A stretch of 64,000 bases of DNA from Candidatus Mycoplasma liparidae. Lineage in GTDB: Bacteria; Bacillota_I; Bacilli_A; Mycoplasmatales; Mycoplasmoidaceae. Both the position numbers and the translations under genes were made by a program. Each line of letters starts with the position of its first letter. Position 1 is the stretch's first letter. The notes beneath the pieces were generated by a model, which saw nothing but the letters and a program-made list of their open reading frames with translations, searched no databases and had not been told where the DNA came from. Of the stretch, positions 33,521-43,995 are shown piece after piece. The stretch is taken from assembly GCA_009884515.1 (NCBI GenBank), contig RHHX01000002.1, forward strand, positions 62,001 through 126,000, written 5' to 3'.

Positions 33521-33523
33521 AAT

Positions 33524-34347
33524 ATGGAAAATATACAAGATTTCAAAAACTATTTAATAAGCAAAAATTATCTGACAAAACAATTTATCTTTATATAGGC
33601 TGAATAAAAATGTTTTTAAAATTTTTAGAAAACAAAGAATTGAGTAAATTAAATATTGCTTTATTTATAAAAAAAATTTCTAAAAGTCATAAACCAAGAA
33701 GTGTCAGATGCGTTTTTAAAATTATAAGACAATATGTTAAATTTAATAAATGTGATTTCTTAGATGAATTATATGAAATGAGACTTCCAAGTTTTGAGGA
33801 AGAACCTAGAATAATAATAAGAAAAAAGGATTATGATGAATTGCAAAATTTATTTAATTTAAAAAAATGAATTAATAAAAGAGATTCACTATTATTAGAA
33901 ATAATGTTTAAAACTGGTCTAAGAAGTGATGAAATTTTAAATTTAAGAAAATCTAGTATTCATGGAAATAAAATATATGTTCTTGGTAAAAGTAATAAAA
34001 CTCGTTATGTTTTACTTTTAGATGATTTAAAAATAAAAATGCTTAATTGAGATTTTGAATATTTTACTGTTAATAAGAATGGTAAAAAATTAGCTAAAAG
34101 AACTTTTTATATAATCATTAGAAATTTAGGAAATAAAATTAACTTAAAGATATCACCACATAGTTTAAGAAGATCATTTTGTAGTAATTTAATTAAGAAT
34201 GGTTGCAATATAAAAGTTGTTCAGAAAATGATGGGACATAGTTCTATTTCAACAACTTCTAAATATATTTTCTATGATGAACAAGAAATGTTAGAAGAAT
34301 TAAAAAAGGTTTTAAAAAGTAGAAAATTGAGTGTTTATAGTAAATAA
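33524..34347 (+). pseudogene. Tyrosine recombinase/integrase, frameshifted at codon ~19
   Basis: From ATG 33524 the frame runs MENIQDFKNYLISKNYLTK and then stops; one extra A in the run at 33578-33581 restores TIYLYIGWIKMFLKFLE and the remaining 245 residues. The C-terminal catalytic domain is whole: Arg in KTGLRSDEILNL, the H-x-x-R box SPHSLRRSFCSNLIKNG, then GHSSISTTSKYIFYDE with the Tyr nucleophile. About 270 residues in total, Xer/phage type. Because the break lies in a short A-tract, it may be phase-variable or a sequencing slip; otherwise the gene is dead. It ends 200 bases before tRNA-Trp, the probable end of the element. Confidence 0.8.
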
Positions 34348-34423
34348 TTATTTAATGATGAATTCATTTTTCTTTTTTTCTTTTTTTATTGTTTATAAAT
34401 ATTATTTCATAATATTATTTCTT

Positions 34424-34454
34424 GTACCCACAGCATGGTAGGTGGGGGGGGTAC
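34424..34454. repeat. Hairpin with an eight-G tract
   Basis: GTACCCAC (34424-34431) could pair with GTGGG...TAC on the right, where a G8 run (34444-34451) replaces GGG. A G8 tract is striking in this AT-rich sequence. The rest of the gap between the integrase and tRNA-Trp (34348-34535) is AT-rich without a gene. Confidence 0.55.
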
Positions 34455-34532
34455 TATATTTTTAAATAAAAAGAAATATTTTATAAAATATTTGAAATAA
34501 TTAATAGCTTTATTTTTATATATATTTTTTAT

Positions 34533-34541
34533 TGCTATAAA
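34533..34541 (+). promoter_or_regulatory. Extended -10 promoter of tRNA-Trp
   Basis: TGCTATAAA: a TG-extended -10 box seven bases before the mature 5' end of the tRNA. Confidence 0.55.
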
Positions 34542-34547
34542 CTAAAT

Positions 34548-34622
34548 AGGGGTATAGTTCAATGGTAGAACTACGGACTTCAAATCCGTCTGTTGTGGGT
34601 TCGAGTCCTGTTACCCCTGCCA
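34548..34622 (+). tRNA. trnW: tRNA-Trp (anticodon UCA, reads UGA)
   Basis: 75 nt with encoded CCA. Acceptor AGGGGTA/TACCCCT pairs fully, the anticodon stem ACGGA/TCCGT encloses the loop CTTCAAA with anticodon TCA, and the T arm has the normal loop TTCGAGT. A UCA anticodon on a standard seven-base acceptor, 75-nt tRNA is the code-4 tRNA-Trp that decodes UGA and UGG; it has none of the extended arms of tRNA-Sec. It is the direct proof of the genetic code used here. Confidence 0.95.
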
Positions 34623-34647
34623 TTTTAATTTATCTAAATATAGACAT

Positions 34648-34678
34648 AAAAAAAGCTTAGATGTTCTAAGCTTTTTTT
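34648..34678. terminator. Bidirectional terminator between tRNA-Trp and ftsH
   Basis: A 14-bp stem AAAAAAAGCTTAGA/TCTAAGCTTTTTTT with a three-base loop between convergent genes. Confidence 0.8.
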
Positions 34679-34697
34679 ATTGTTTTAAGATTTAGAA

Positions 34698-37397
34698 CTA
34701 ATCTTCGTCACTAGTTACATCAATATCATTACTATTTTCAAATAGATCTTCGATTGCCTTAGTTTCGTTACCATTGCTTTCAGCTTTTAGTTTTTTAGAA
34801 ATAATTGTATCCATTGCATTTTTACGTTTTTGTTGAAGTGCTTCTGATGGTAATTTTTGATACTTATGAATATAATCAATTTGAGTTTTAATAATTGTTT
34901 CTAATAAAAGTAAAGTTTCAACTATTAAATCAAGTTCAGATCGATGTTCTGCAATAATAACTTTAGCTTTTTCATATTCTTCACGAATTATTTTTTCAAT
35001 TTGATCATCAATTTCTCGTGATTTAGATTCTGAAAAACTGTTCATGAATTGATTTTGATTACCTTCACTTGAAACAAATTGAGTTAAACCAACCGGATAC
35101 ATACCAAGTTGCATAACCATCATTTTTACTGTTTGAGTTACTTTATAGAAATCATTACTAGCACCAGTAGTTATCATATCAGCACCATAAACAACTTCTT
35201 CAGAAGCTCTACCACCAAGAGTCATTCTAATAATTTGTAATAACTCTTTTTTAGTTTTTATATTATTTTCTTTTGTCTTAGGTGTTTGCATAGTATAACC
35301 AGCAGCATTACCTCTTGGAATAATTGTTATTTTTTCAATAACTTCAGCATCACTAGTATAAATACCAACTAAAGCATGTCCAGCTTCATGATAAGCTACT
35401 AATTTGTTTTCTTCTTTAGAAACAGTTCTACTTTTTTTAGCAGGACCTGCTATTACTCTATCAATTGCTTCATCTAAATCATACATTGAAACAACTTTTT
35501 TATTTTCTCTAACCGCTAATAAAGTAGCTTCATTAACAACGTTTTCTAATTGAGCACCACTAAATCCAGGAGTTCTTCTAGCAATATCTGCTAAACTAAC
35601 TGCTTTACCAATTTTTTTATTTCGAGAATGAATTCTTAAAATTGCTTCCCTTTCTTTAATATCAGGTAAACTAATTCTAATATGTCTATCAAATCTACCT
35701 GGTCTTAAAATAGCATCATCTAAAACATCTAATCTATTTGTAGCAGCAATAACAATTACTCCTGTACTAGTATTAAATCCATCCATTTCAGCTAATAATT
35801 GGTTGATAGTTTGATCAGCAACACCACCGCCACCGCCAATAATATCATTTTTTCCTCTTTTAGAAGCTACTGAATCTATTTCATCAATAAAGATAATACT
35901 AGGAGCAGCTTTACGAGCATTTTTAAATAAATCTCTGACTCTTTTAGCACCAACTCCAACTAACATATCTTCAAATGAAGAACCTGAAACTTCAAAAAAT
36001 GGTACATTTGCTTCACCAGCAACAGCTTTTGCTAATAAAGTTTTACCAGTTCCTGGTGGTCCATATAAAATTATACCCCTAGGAGTTCTAGCTCCCATTT
36101 CAGTATATTTTTCTGGAAATTTTAAGAAATCAACAACTTCTGATAATTCAAATTTTTCTTCTTCGATACCAGCAATATCTGAAAATAATGTTGTTGATTT
36201 TGCAATTTTTGCTAAAGATTTACCCATACCAAAAATAGAATTACCACCACCTTCACCGGTTTGTGATTTTAATAATTTATATGAAATAGAAATCATAGCT
36301 ACTATTAATAATAATGGAAATAGTAAAGATAATAAACTAAATCAATTAAAAGGCGCTGCTGGAAATAACGCTGATTGAGTTCCAACACCTAATCATTGTG
36401 AAATATAAGTAAAAGGTGTTTCAACTTTGTTTTTATTAAGAGTTGAAACTGTATTAAAATTAATTTCATCACTAATTGTATACATTGCATCATAATTCGG
36501 ATTTAAATTAATTACTTTATTATTTAAATTTAAAGCAGCTGCAGGAGTAGCAGGAGACAAAAAAGTAACGTTAACATCATTAAACTCTAATGGTTCTCCT
36601 GGATTATCTATTTTTCCATCAACAAATGTTAATACTTCATCTTTTGTTTGTGAAAAATAAGTTGAAACAGTGAAATTAACTGGAATTGTAAAATTATTAG
36701 CTTCTGTTGGTGTTATTATGTTTGTAATTATAATATCATTTTCATTTACTGTTGATGGAAGAAATTGTTTTATTTGATTAATAATTTCTTCTTCTAAATC
36801 TTTTTTTGCAGTAGTTGCGTTATAAGATTTATTAAACTTATAACCCAATTTATTTCTTTCATCAATAGCTGCTTTTGAACCATTATTAATAGTTTTATAA
36901 TCAGCTCCTGTTATTTCAAAATCGTTAGTAACAGTATTTTTTTCAAAAGAAAGTCTATCAGAACCATTATTAACAAAAGCATAATAAGAATTAGCTAATC
37001 CACTTTGTCTTTCAACATGAATATTTTCTTTTAAGTTAATTTTAATAGGATTTTTAGTATTACCATTAACTACATAAAAATGACGATTGCCATCTTTATC
37101 AAAATTTGTTGTTGAAATTACTGAATTTACACTATCTAAAATTCTAGGTGATGGACTAAGAAGTTGAAAAAGAAGTACTCCACCAATTGTTAAGAAAATA
37201 GCAACAAAAAATAAGCTTAAACCTGTTTTAAGTAATTTTTTCTTTTTCGCTTCTGGTGAATCTGTTTTTAAAATAGCATCAAGAGTTGTTTTTTTAGTTT
37301 TAGAATCTAATTCTTTTTTAATGATCTTAGGTTCAACTTTTTCTTGTTCTGCTTCTTTTGCAAATTGTTGATACAATTTTCTTTTAATTAAATTCAT
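34698..37397 (-). CDS. ftsH: ATP-dependent zinc metalloprotease FtsH
   Basis: 899 residues, larger than the common 600-700. Membrane-bound hexameric AAA+ protease that degrades membrane and short-lived proteins. A basic N-terminal tail of about 55 residues, TM1 (LFFVAIFLTIGGVLLF), an enlarged outer domain of about 260 residues, TM2 (SLLSLLFPLLLIVAMI, near 355), then the ATPase with GPPGTGKT and IFIDEID, and the zinc site HEAGH in the protease domain. It joins two frames through a TGA Trp (TYISQ-W-LGVGT). The acidic tail ends NSNDIDVTSDED. Follows hpt by 28 bases, as in many Firmicutes and Mollicutes. Confidence 0.95.
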
Positions 37398-37425
37398 ATA
37401 TTAATCCTTAATAATATTATTTTTT

Positions 37426-37998
37426 TTATAAATCATTATTTTTTATAAATTCATCAGATAAAATTCCAATAAACGGTAAATTTCTAAAATATCCTTTATA
37501 ATCCAAACCAAAACCAATGATAAAATGCAATGGAATTGAAAAACAATAAAAATCTGGTTCTAACTCAATAGTTCTGCCTTCTTTTTTATCTATTAAAGTA
37601 ATGATTTTAACATCTCTTGCTCCTAGTTTTTTCAATAAATCAACTACTAATTTGATTGTTTTTCCTGAATCAATAATGTCTTCAACTAAAATAATATCTT
37701 TGTCTTGAACATCAAAATTAATATCAGTTACTAATTGTGGTTCAATTAAAGCTTTAGTTTGACCCATAAAAGAATTTACATTAATGAAATCTAGAGTATG
37801 ACTTATTCTTAATTTTGGAATAATTGCTCCTAAAAAGGGGATGCATCCTTTTAATATACCAACAATAATTGGGGTTTTATCATGATAATTATCATTGATT
37901 CATTTAGCTGAAAGTTTAATACCTTCTTGGATTTCTTCTTCAGTTACTAAAACTTCTTTTATAATTTTTTTATAATTATTTTTACTATATTTTCACAT
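37426..37998 (-). CDS. hpt: Hypoxanthine-guanine phosphoribosyltransferase
   Basis: 190 residues. Purine salvage: joins hypoxanthine or guanine to PRPP. The PRPP-binding loop VEDIIDSGKT is clear, and LKGCIPFLGAIIPKL and SFMGQT belong to the family. The true start is MWKYSKNNYKK (second codon TGA = Trp), nine bases after AGGA; the frame upstream of MGQTKA is needed to give the full N-terminus. Usual partner of ftsH (tilS-hpt-ftsH order in Firmicutes; tilS is not here). Confidence 0.93.
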
Positions 37999-38034
37999 AT
38001 ATTTCCTAATTTAATAAAATTATATAAGTAAAAT

Positions 38035-38081
38035 AAAAAAAATGTTATTATATGATTTTTTCATATAATAACATTTTTTTA
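38035..38081. terminator. Terminator after nrnA
   Basis: A 15-bp stem AATGTTATTATATGA (38041-38055 with 38061-38075), loop T5, flanked by A6 and T-tracts. It reaches the stop codon of nrnA. Confidence 0.75.
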
Positions 38082-39053
38082 TTCTTGAAAACTAATGATA
38101 GAATCAAGGTCGTCTAAAAGAAATTTAATTTCTTTTTTATCATTTAATTTACATCCTGCTGCAAACTTATGGCCACCACCATTATATTTTTTAGCAACAT
38201 TATTAACTTGGTATTTTCGCGAACGTAATGATGCTTTTCATCCATTAGTATCTTTATCAAAATAAAATGTTGCTCAAATATCGACATTATCTATTTTTGA
38301 TAATAAATAAGTTTTATTATTTAAATTGATTAAATTGTTTTTGTTAATAAACTTTTTAGTAAAGATGAAATAACCAACATTATTTTTAGTTACTTTAATA
38401 TTTTGTAAAATTTTTCCTTCAACTTGAAGTTTTTTAAGATTTTGAAGATAAATTTTATCTTGAATAAATTGTTTATCAAAATCATAATCATAAAATTTTC
38501 TAACTAAATCATAAGTTGATGAAGTGGTATTTAATTGCATTAAATTACCAGTATCAGTTAAAATACCAGCATATAAAAAATTACATATTTCATGAGTTAA
38601 GATTTCTTTATTATTAAAGAAAATTCATCAACCAACCATTTCACTAGTTGAACTAATTTGTTCATCAACTCATTCGTGTTTAGCAATAGTTTCAATAAAA
38701 GGATGATGATCAAATCTAATAGTATTTTTACATAATAAATGTTTTTGAGTTAATACTCTAGCAGCATTAGCTGTATCTAAAATTAATCCAACTGAATTTG
38801 AAATAAAATCATCACCAACAATAGTAGTAGTATCTAATCTAAAAATTTCATTAGAATTATTATCAATAATATTTTCAGTGCCAATGATTTTAGCGTCAAT
38901 TCCTTTTGAAATTAAATAGCTCTTAACAGCACTAGCTGAACCTAAAGCATCAAAGTCAGGATGAACATGTACAAAAATACTTACTTTTTTTGCTTTCATA
39001 AGTAAGTCATGTGTTTTTTTAATAATTTCTAAATGTTTTGTAATTAATTCCAT
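38079..39053 (-). CDS. nrnA: DHH/DHHA1 phosphoesterase (NrnA-like oligoribonuclease/pAp phosphatase)
   Basis: 324 residues. Degrades short oligoribonucleotides and 3'-phosphoadenosine 5'-phosphate; in mycoplasmas it may also act on cyclic dinucleotides. The N-terminal DHH domain has HVHPDFDALGSASA and FDHHPF; the C-terminal DHHA1 domain has KYNGGGHKFAAGC. TGA Trp codons join the pieces. Begins 20 bases after thiI ends; last gene of the ezrA-nuclease-thiI-nrnA transcript. Confidence 0.9.
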
Positions 39054-39073
39054 ATTAATATATATACCTTATT

Positions 39074-40234
39074 TTATTTAATTTTAATATTTTCAATAGC
39101 TTTTTCTTCTAAATCGAAAAGAAAGCTTAATGAATTTTCAAGATCTTCAACAAATTCTATTTTTGGTTTAGTAATCGGGTGCTTTGGAGTAAATAAAGAA
39201 CATGAATCATCATATGGTAAAATTGATATTTCATAAGTGTTAATTTTCTTAGCAATCGTAATAATTTCGTTTTTATCATAAGTAATTAATGGTCTAATAA
39301 TCAATGAATTTTTGATTACACTTGATGATGAATTTAAAGATTTAATTGTTTGCGATGCTACTTGACCAATAGCTTCTCCTGTTGCAATAAAATCATAGTG
39401 ATATTTATCTTTTAGTTTTTCTGCTATTCTAAAAAAACTTCTTCTCATTAGGGCAATGTTATATGAATCATTTTTAATATGAGTCATTTCATGTTGAATT
39501 TTACTAAAATCACAAATGTGAAGATTATAATTCATTAGCTTTCTATCAGCACTAATAATATTTGCTAAAGTAATTACTTTATTTAAAGCTTCTTCAGATG
39601 TATGAGGCGGAGTTATAAATGTTAAAAAATCAACACTTAAGCCTCTTCGCATTAATAAGTGTGCTGCAACTGGAGAATCTATTCCTCCTGAAAGTAATAA
39701 TAAACATCTACCACTACTATTAATTGGTAAACCATTATTACATTGAACTTTTTGACTAAAAACGACGACATAGTTTTTTTTGATTTCGATATTAATTCTA
39801 ATATCAGGAGTTTTAACATCAACTTTAATTTCATTATTTTCAAGAATATAACCGGCAACCATATTTTTGATTTGAATTGAATCTAAATAAAAAGATTTAT
39901 CAGATCTTTTTGATTCAATTTTAAAGGTTTTATTATTACTATTATCAATAATAATTTGATGAGCAGTTTTTTTAATTTCTTCGATATCTTTATCAATTAC
40001 ATAACCAATCGAAAGATGGGCAAATCCAGGGATTTGAATAATGATTGAAATTAAAGCTTCTATTTTCTTATCATCTTCAACTTCAATTATTAGATGATCA
40101 AATTTATCAATAATTTTAACTTTAAATTCAACAATTGCTTTTTTTAAGTTTTTAATTAAAAGTGATTGGAAAAATTTTCTATTTTTCCCCTTTAAGGTTA
40201 ATTCACCATATTTTAAATAAATAATTTTATTCAT
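39074..40234 (-). CDS. thiI: tRNA 4-thiouridine synthetase
   Basis: 386 residues without TGA codons. Puts sulfur on U8 of tRNA using ATP. The start MNKIIYLKYGELTLKGKNRK is the family opening, a THUMP domain follows, and the PP-loop ATP site LLLSGGIDSPVAAHLLMRRG is clear. No rhodanese domain at the end, as in Firmicutes ThiI. The partner cysteine desulfurase iscS is not adjacent. The gene overlaps the upstream nuclease gene by eight bases (ATGAATAA). Confidence 0.95.
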   Translation of the reverse strand: MNKIIYLKYGELTLKGKNRKFFQSLLIKNLKKAIVEFKVKIIDKFDHLIIEVEDDKKIEALISIIIQIPGFAHLSIGYVIDKDIEEIKKTAHQIIIDNSNNKTFKIESKRSDKSFYLDSIQIKNMVAGYILENNEIKVDVKTPDIRINIEIKKNYVVVFSQKVQCNNGLPINSSGRCLLLLSGGIDSPVAAHLLMRRGLSVDFLTFITPPHTSEEALNKVITLANIISADRKLMNYNLHICDFSKIQHEMTHIKNDSYNIALMRRSFFRIAEKLKDKYHYDFIATGEAIGQVASQTIKSLNSSSSVIKNSLIIRPLITYDKNEIITIAKKINTYEISILPYDDSCSLFTPKHPITKPKIEFVEDLENSLSFLFDLEEKAIENIKIK

Positions 40235-41069
40235 TTTTAAGTTCGGAATAGAATCATTTTAAATCAGCTTCAGAAAATTCTGGACTAATGCCTGTCAAAA
40301 TATAATCTTCATATCATTTTGTCGCAGTATCAATATACTTTGTTTTAAAATCTTCTAGATTTAAATCAAAGTCAGCTAATTCGACTCTTCTTTCGTTAAT
40401 ATTAACCTTTTGAGGATTTAAATAATCTTCTACATTTAAAAAAGCAACAGCAAAAAAACCTTTAGTAATATTTCTTAAATAACAATAAAGACCCAATTGC
40501 ATTAAATACTGTTTAGAAATAATGATCTGATTATTTTCATCAAATCATTTCTTTAAGTTTCCTGCTTTAGTTTTTACAATTGGTAAGCCAGTTTGATCTT
40601 TTTGTAAAACAAAACTATTACCTACTTTTTTAAATAAAAAAGAATCGATTGAAGTTGTTTTTATTTCTAACATTCTCTTTTCGGGATAAAGAAATTTGTT
40701 ATTTTCATCAATCGGTTCGCCATCAGGAATACCACCAAAAATTTTATTTTCAGGAAAAGCATCTCATTTGATTTCAAAAGGGTTATAAACTTTAAATTTT
40801 GTATCTAGTAAATCTGAGACATATTTATTTATTTTAGGTTCAACAACATTACCAGTATCAGAATAAATAGAATCCATTGTTTCAAAATAAATATTGTTCA
40901 TAATAGCTCATGCTTTTACTGGTGAAGAAAAAGAATCTAAACCAAGTACAGTAGCTAGTCTTGAACCAGTTATTTTTTTAGTTTTGTTTGATTTAAAAAA
41001 TTCTTTTGACAAATGGATACGATTATCTTTAATAAAGAAATCATCGTTCAGTTTTTTTTTAAATGGCAT
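40227..41069 (-). CDS. YqaJ-like putative nuclease (mycoplasma MAGa7180-type)
   Basis: 280 residues with TGA as Trp. Shows a PD-(D/E)XK nuclease layout like YqaJ/lambda exonuclease: TGSRLATVLGLDSFSSPVKA, then SDTGNVVEPKIN, then FGGIPDGEPID and LEIKTTS, giving the acidic residues and the E-x-K. I recall a mycoplasma family of this kind annotated as a putative nuclease. It lies between ezrA-like and thiI with three-base spacing on one side and an overlap on the other. Substrate not known; it may be part of DNA or nucleotide recycling. Confidence 0.7.
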
Positions 41070-41072
41070 AGT

Positions 41073-42806
41073 TTATGACTTTCTAACTTTATTGCTTTTT
41101 TTAATAAAATCAATATATTCATAAATAGCTTTTTCTTTGTTTAAAAAGCTATTTTTTTCAATGTTTTTTAATATTTTTACATTAGTATCATCAAAGAAAC
41201 GATTTGCATATAATTTTGTTCAATGTAATAAAGTAGTTAACTCAATATTAGATTTTATGTAATCATGAAATTTTTCAACAAAATATTCAAGGTCAGAAAC
41301 ATATTTATTTAAATCATGAATTTTTGATAAATTATCTGAAACATCAGTAAATAATTCGGTTTCAATTTTATTCATTTTTCTTTCATAAGCATTAATTGTT
41401 GATGTTAATGGTAAAATATCGATTTCATATTCTTTACAATAATTTCTCATTAAAAAGAATTTGTTCTTGATTGATTGGAATAAAAAAGTTAGTTTTGAAA
41501 ATTCGAAAATGAAATTAGAAATTCTTGATGATAAGTCTTTATTAAGATCATTAAATTCTAAAATACCATTTAATATTAATAATAAATTCTCAATATTTTG
41601 TTGTGGTTTTGATTGATTTTCAATAATTTTATTTTGAGCTATTTTAATATTAGTAACTAAAGTATCAACTTTTTTAGTATTGATTTTTACATATTTTAAA
41701 ATTTCTGGAACTTTCATAAAATAAACAGAAATGCTTTTATATTTTTCTTTAATATCAGTAAATGAAAGAATGAAGTGATTAATATTTTTAGAAATATTAT
41801 CAATTTTTGAATAAAGATATTCTGATGAATCAATAATATAATTAATTTCATTAATGATGTTTTTATGATTATTATACAAACTTAAAAAAATATTTACATT
41901 TCTTGAAAATGATGAATTAACAATCATTTTATTTTTTACTTCATTAATAGCAAATCTACTTTTTTTCATAATCATTTTAATTTCTTCGATTTCAAAACTT
42001 GATAAACGTTCTTTAGAAACTTTAATTCTTTGTAATAATCCATGTTGATCTTTAATAGCTTCAGAAATAATTAAGTTACCAATAACTAAACCATGAGTTT
42101 GATTATAAGCTTGAGTAATTTTAATAATTTGAAGTTTAGATAATTTTTCAAATTTATCAAATGAAGATTTTTCCTTAATTGAATTTATTTTTTTATTATT
42201 AGATGAAATAGTTATTTGTATTTGCTTATGAATAGAATTATCTGAATTTAAAGAATAAGGAATCTTTAAATTTGGTAACTCTGATATTGTATTAAAATCA
42301 GAACTGATTTTAATGAATTTTGAATCGATATAATTAGTTGAAACATTAAATTTAGTAATCTTTCGATAAAGATCATTATAAGTGCTTTTCATTTCTTCTA
42401 TTTTTTGAATATTTTTTTCAAGTTGAAGTATTTTTCTATTTGTAAAAGAATTGCTTTTTGATGTTAATGAAAAACTATAATTATTAAAATTAAAAATATT
42501 TTCATTAATATCAGTTTCTATTTTTTTAATTTCGTCACTGTAATGATCTCTAAAAGAAACAAAAAAATGTGATAAAGTTTCTAATTTATTTGTGTTGTTT
42601 ATTAAAGGTATTAATCAACGTAAGTTTTTTGCAATTTTATTATTACTTAAAACGTTTACTTTTTTAATGATTTCTTTAACTCTTTTTTGGTTTTTTTGGT
42701 TTTTAAAATTTATTAAGAAAAACAATCCAAAAAATATTGCTGCTAATAATAAAAAAATAAAAGTCAAAACAATAAATGCTATTTGAGTTGGGTTAAATCC
42801 GTTCAC
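41073..42806 (-). CDS. ezrA: EzrA-like septation ring regulator
   Basis: 577 residues, near the 565-575 of Firmicutes EzrA. One N-terminal transmembrane helix (IAFIVLTFIFLLLAAIFFGL, residues 9-28) followed by a cytoplasmic domain that is helical and coiled-coil throughout, as in EzrA, a spectrin-like FtsZ regulator. Sequence similarity is weak, so the call rests on architecture, length and on the neighbourhood: in Bacillus ezrA also lies between rpsD and thiI. Since no ftsZ follows the local division cluster, its role here may be different. Confidence 0.65.
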
Positions 42807-43320
42807 TATATGTTCCTTGTCTAATTTTTATAACAATACTCACTATGTAATATATAAGAACCATCATAATAACTGTCATTTAAAGAATGATTTGAGTTTA
42901 TCAGGTTATTTTACCTTATTATAATATTCCTAATAAATTTCAGATAATTACGATACTTAATAATGAAATCATGATTCGCTAATGGCATTATTTCATTTGT
43001 CCATTATATTTTACCTCTATACAACATTTTAATAATTACAAGATTCATTATAATAGTTGGAATTAGAATCATAATTTTCATCCTAATTATTGATAATTAA
43101 ATTATATATATAATATTTAAAATTAAATATAAAATTTAAATTATTATATAATAAATATGTCATAACAGCATTATTGTTTTTTGATAGATAAATATATTAG
43201 CCTTTTGTATTAAAAGTAAGTTTGCTGTAAAACTGAAATCATTTATTATATATTCCTATTTAAAACCAATAAAACTTATATGATTTAATAATTATAAGAT
43301 ATATAAATATAAGGAAAATA
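42807..43320. other. Long intergenic region upstream of rpsD
   Basis: 514 bases between divergent ezrA-like and rpsD genes without an open frame. Composition is less repetitive than the debris elsewhere. It must contain both promoters; AT-rich tracts near 43090-43150 and TATAAT-like sequences are present, but no named riboswitch, S4-leader pseudoknot or RNA gene could be recognised. A small RNA is possible. Confidence 0.4.
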
Positions 43321-43920
43321 ATGAGTAGATATACTGGAAGTATATATAAAAAATCAAGAAGATTAGGTTTTTCTTTACTTGAAAATGAAAAAGAATTTTC
43401 AAAAGGTAAAAAAAGAACAAATCCTCCAGGTCAACATGGTGCTAGAAGAAGAAAACTTTCTGGTTATGCTGAACAATTACAAGAAAAACAAAAACTAATG
43501 TTTTTATATGGTCTTAATGATCGACAATTTAGAAGATTATTTCAAGTTGCTAGAAAAAGAGGCGGAGTTCTAACGATTGATCTTCTTCAAACTCTTGAAT
43601 CAAGACTTGATAGTCTTGTTTATCGAATGGGTTTAGCTCCAACTAGAAGAGCAGCTAGACAATTAGTAAACCATGGACATATTTTAGTTGATGGTGCAAA
43701 ATGTGATATTCCTTCAAGAATTATTGATTTAAACACCATAATTACCGTTAAAGAAAAATCAAAAAAACTAATTAATACTGAATCAATATTAATTGCTAAA
43801 TTTGTTGAGTTTGATAAAGCAAAATTAATTGGGAAATTTACTAGATATCCTGATAGAAAAGAATTACCAGAAAATATCAATGAATCATACGTGGTTGAAT
43901 GATATAAAAGAATGGTTTAA
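43321..43920 (+). CDS. rpsD: 30S ribosomal protein uS4
   Basis: 199 residues. Primary 16S rRNA-binding assembly protein. MSRYTGSIYKKSRRLGFSLL, PPGQHGARRRKLSGYAEQL and LESRLDSLVYRMGLAPTRR with the S4 RNA-binding domain (QLVNHGHILVDG) are all typical. The last Trp (VVEWYKRMV) is encoded by TGA. Preceded by AAGGAAA. Monocistronic with its own terminator. Confidence 0.97.
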
Positions 43921-43960
43921 AAAAAATCCACTTATTCATTTTAATAAAATGGATTTTTTT
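43921..43960 (+). terminator. rpsD terminator
   Basis: Ten-base stem AAAAAATCCA/TGGATTTTTT directly after the stop, T-tract of seven. An inner stem CATTT/AAATG could form instead. Confidence 0.65.
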
Positions 43961-43995
43961 TATATTATAATTTTATAAAAGTGGAGTTATCTTAA

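Noticed and set aside
21900..34400. Insertion-sequence transposase
   Set aside because: No DDE or HUH transposase could be found anywhere in the window; the only recombinases are tyrosine type.
34548..34622. tRNA with UCA anticodon as selenocysteine tRNA
   Set aside because: Normal seven-base acceptor, short variable loop and 75 nt; UGA is used as Trp throughout, so it is tRNA-Trp.
42592..42786. 64-codon plus-strand frame opposite the ezrA-like start
   Set aside because: Mirror of the hydrophobic N-terminal helix of the real gene.
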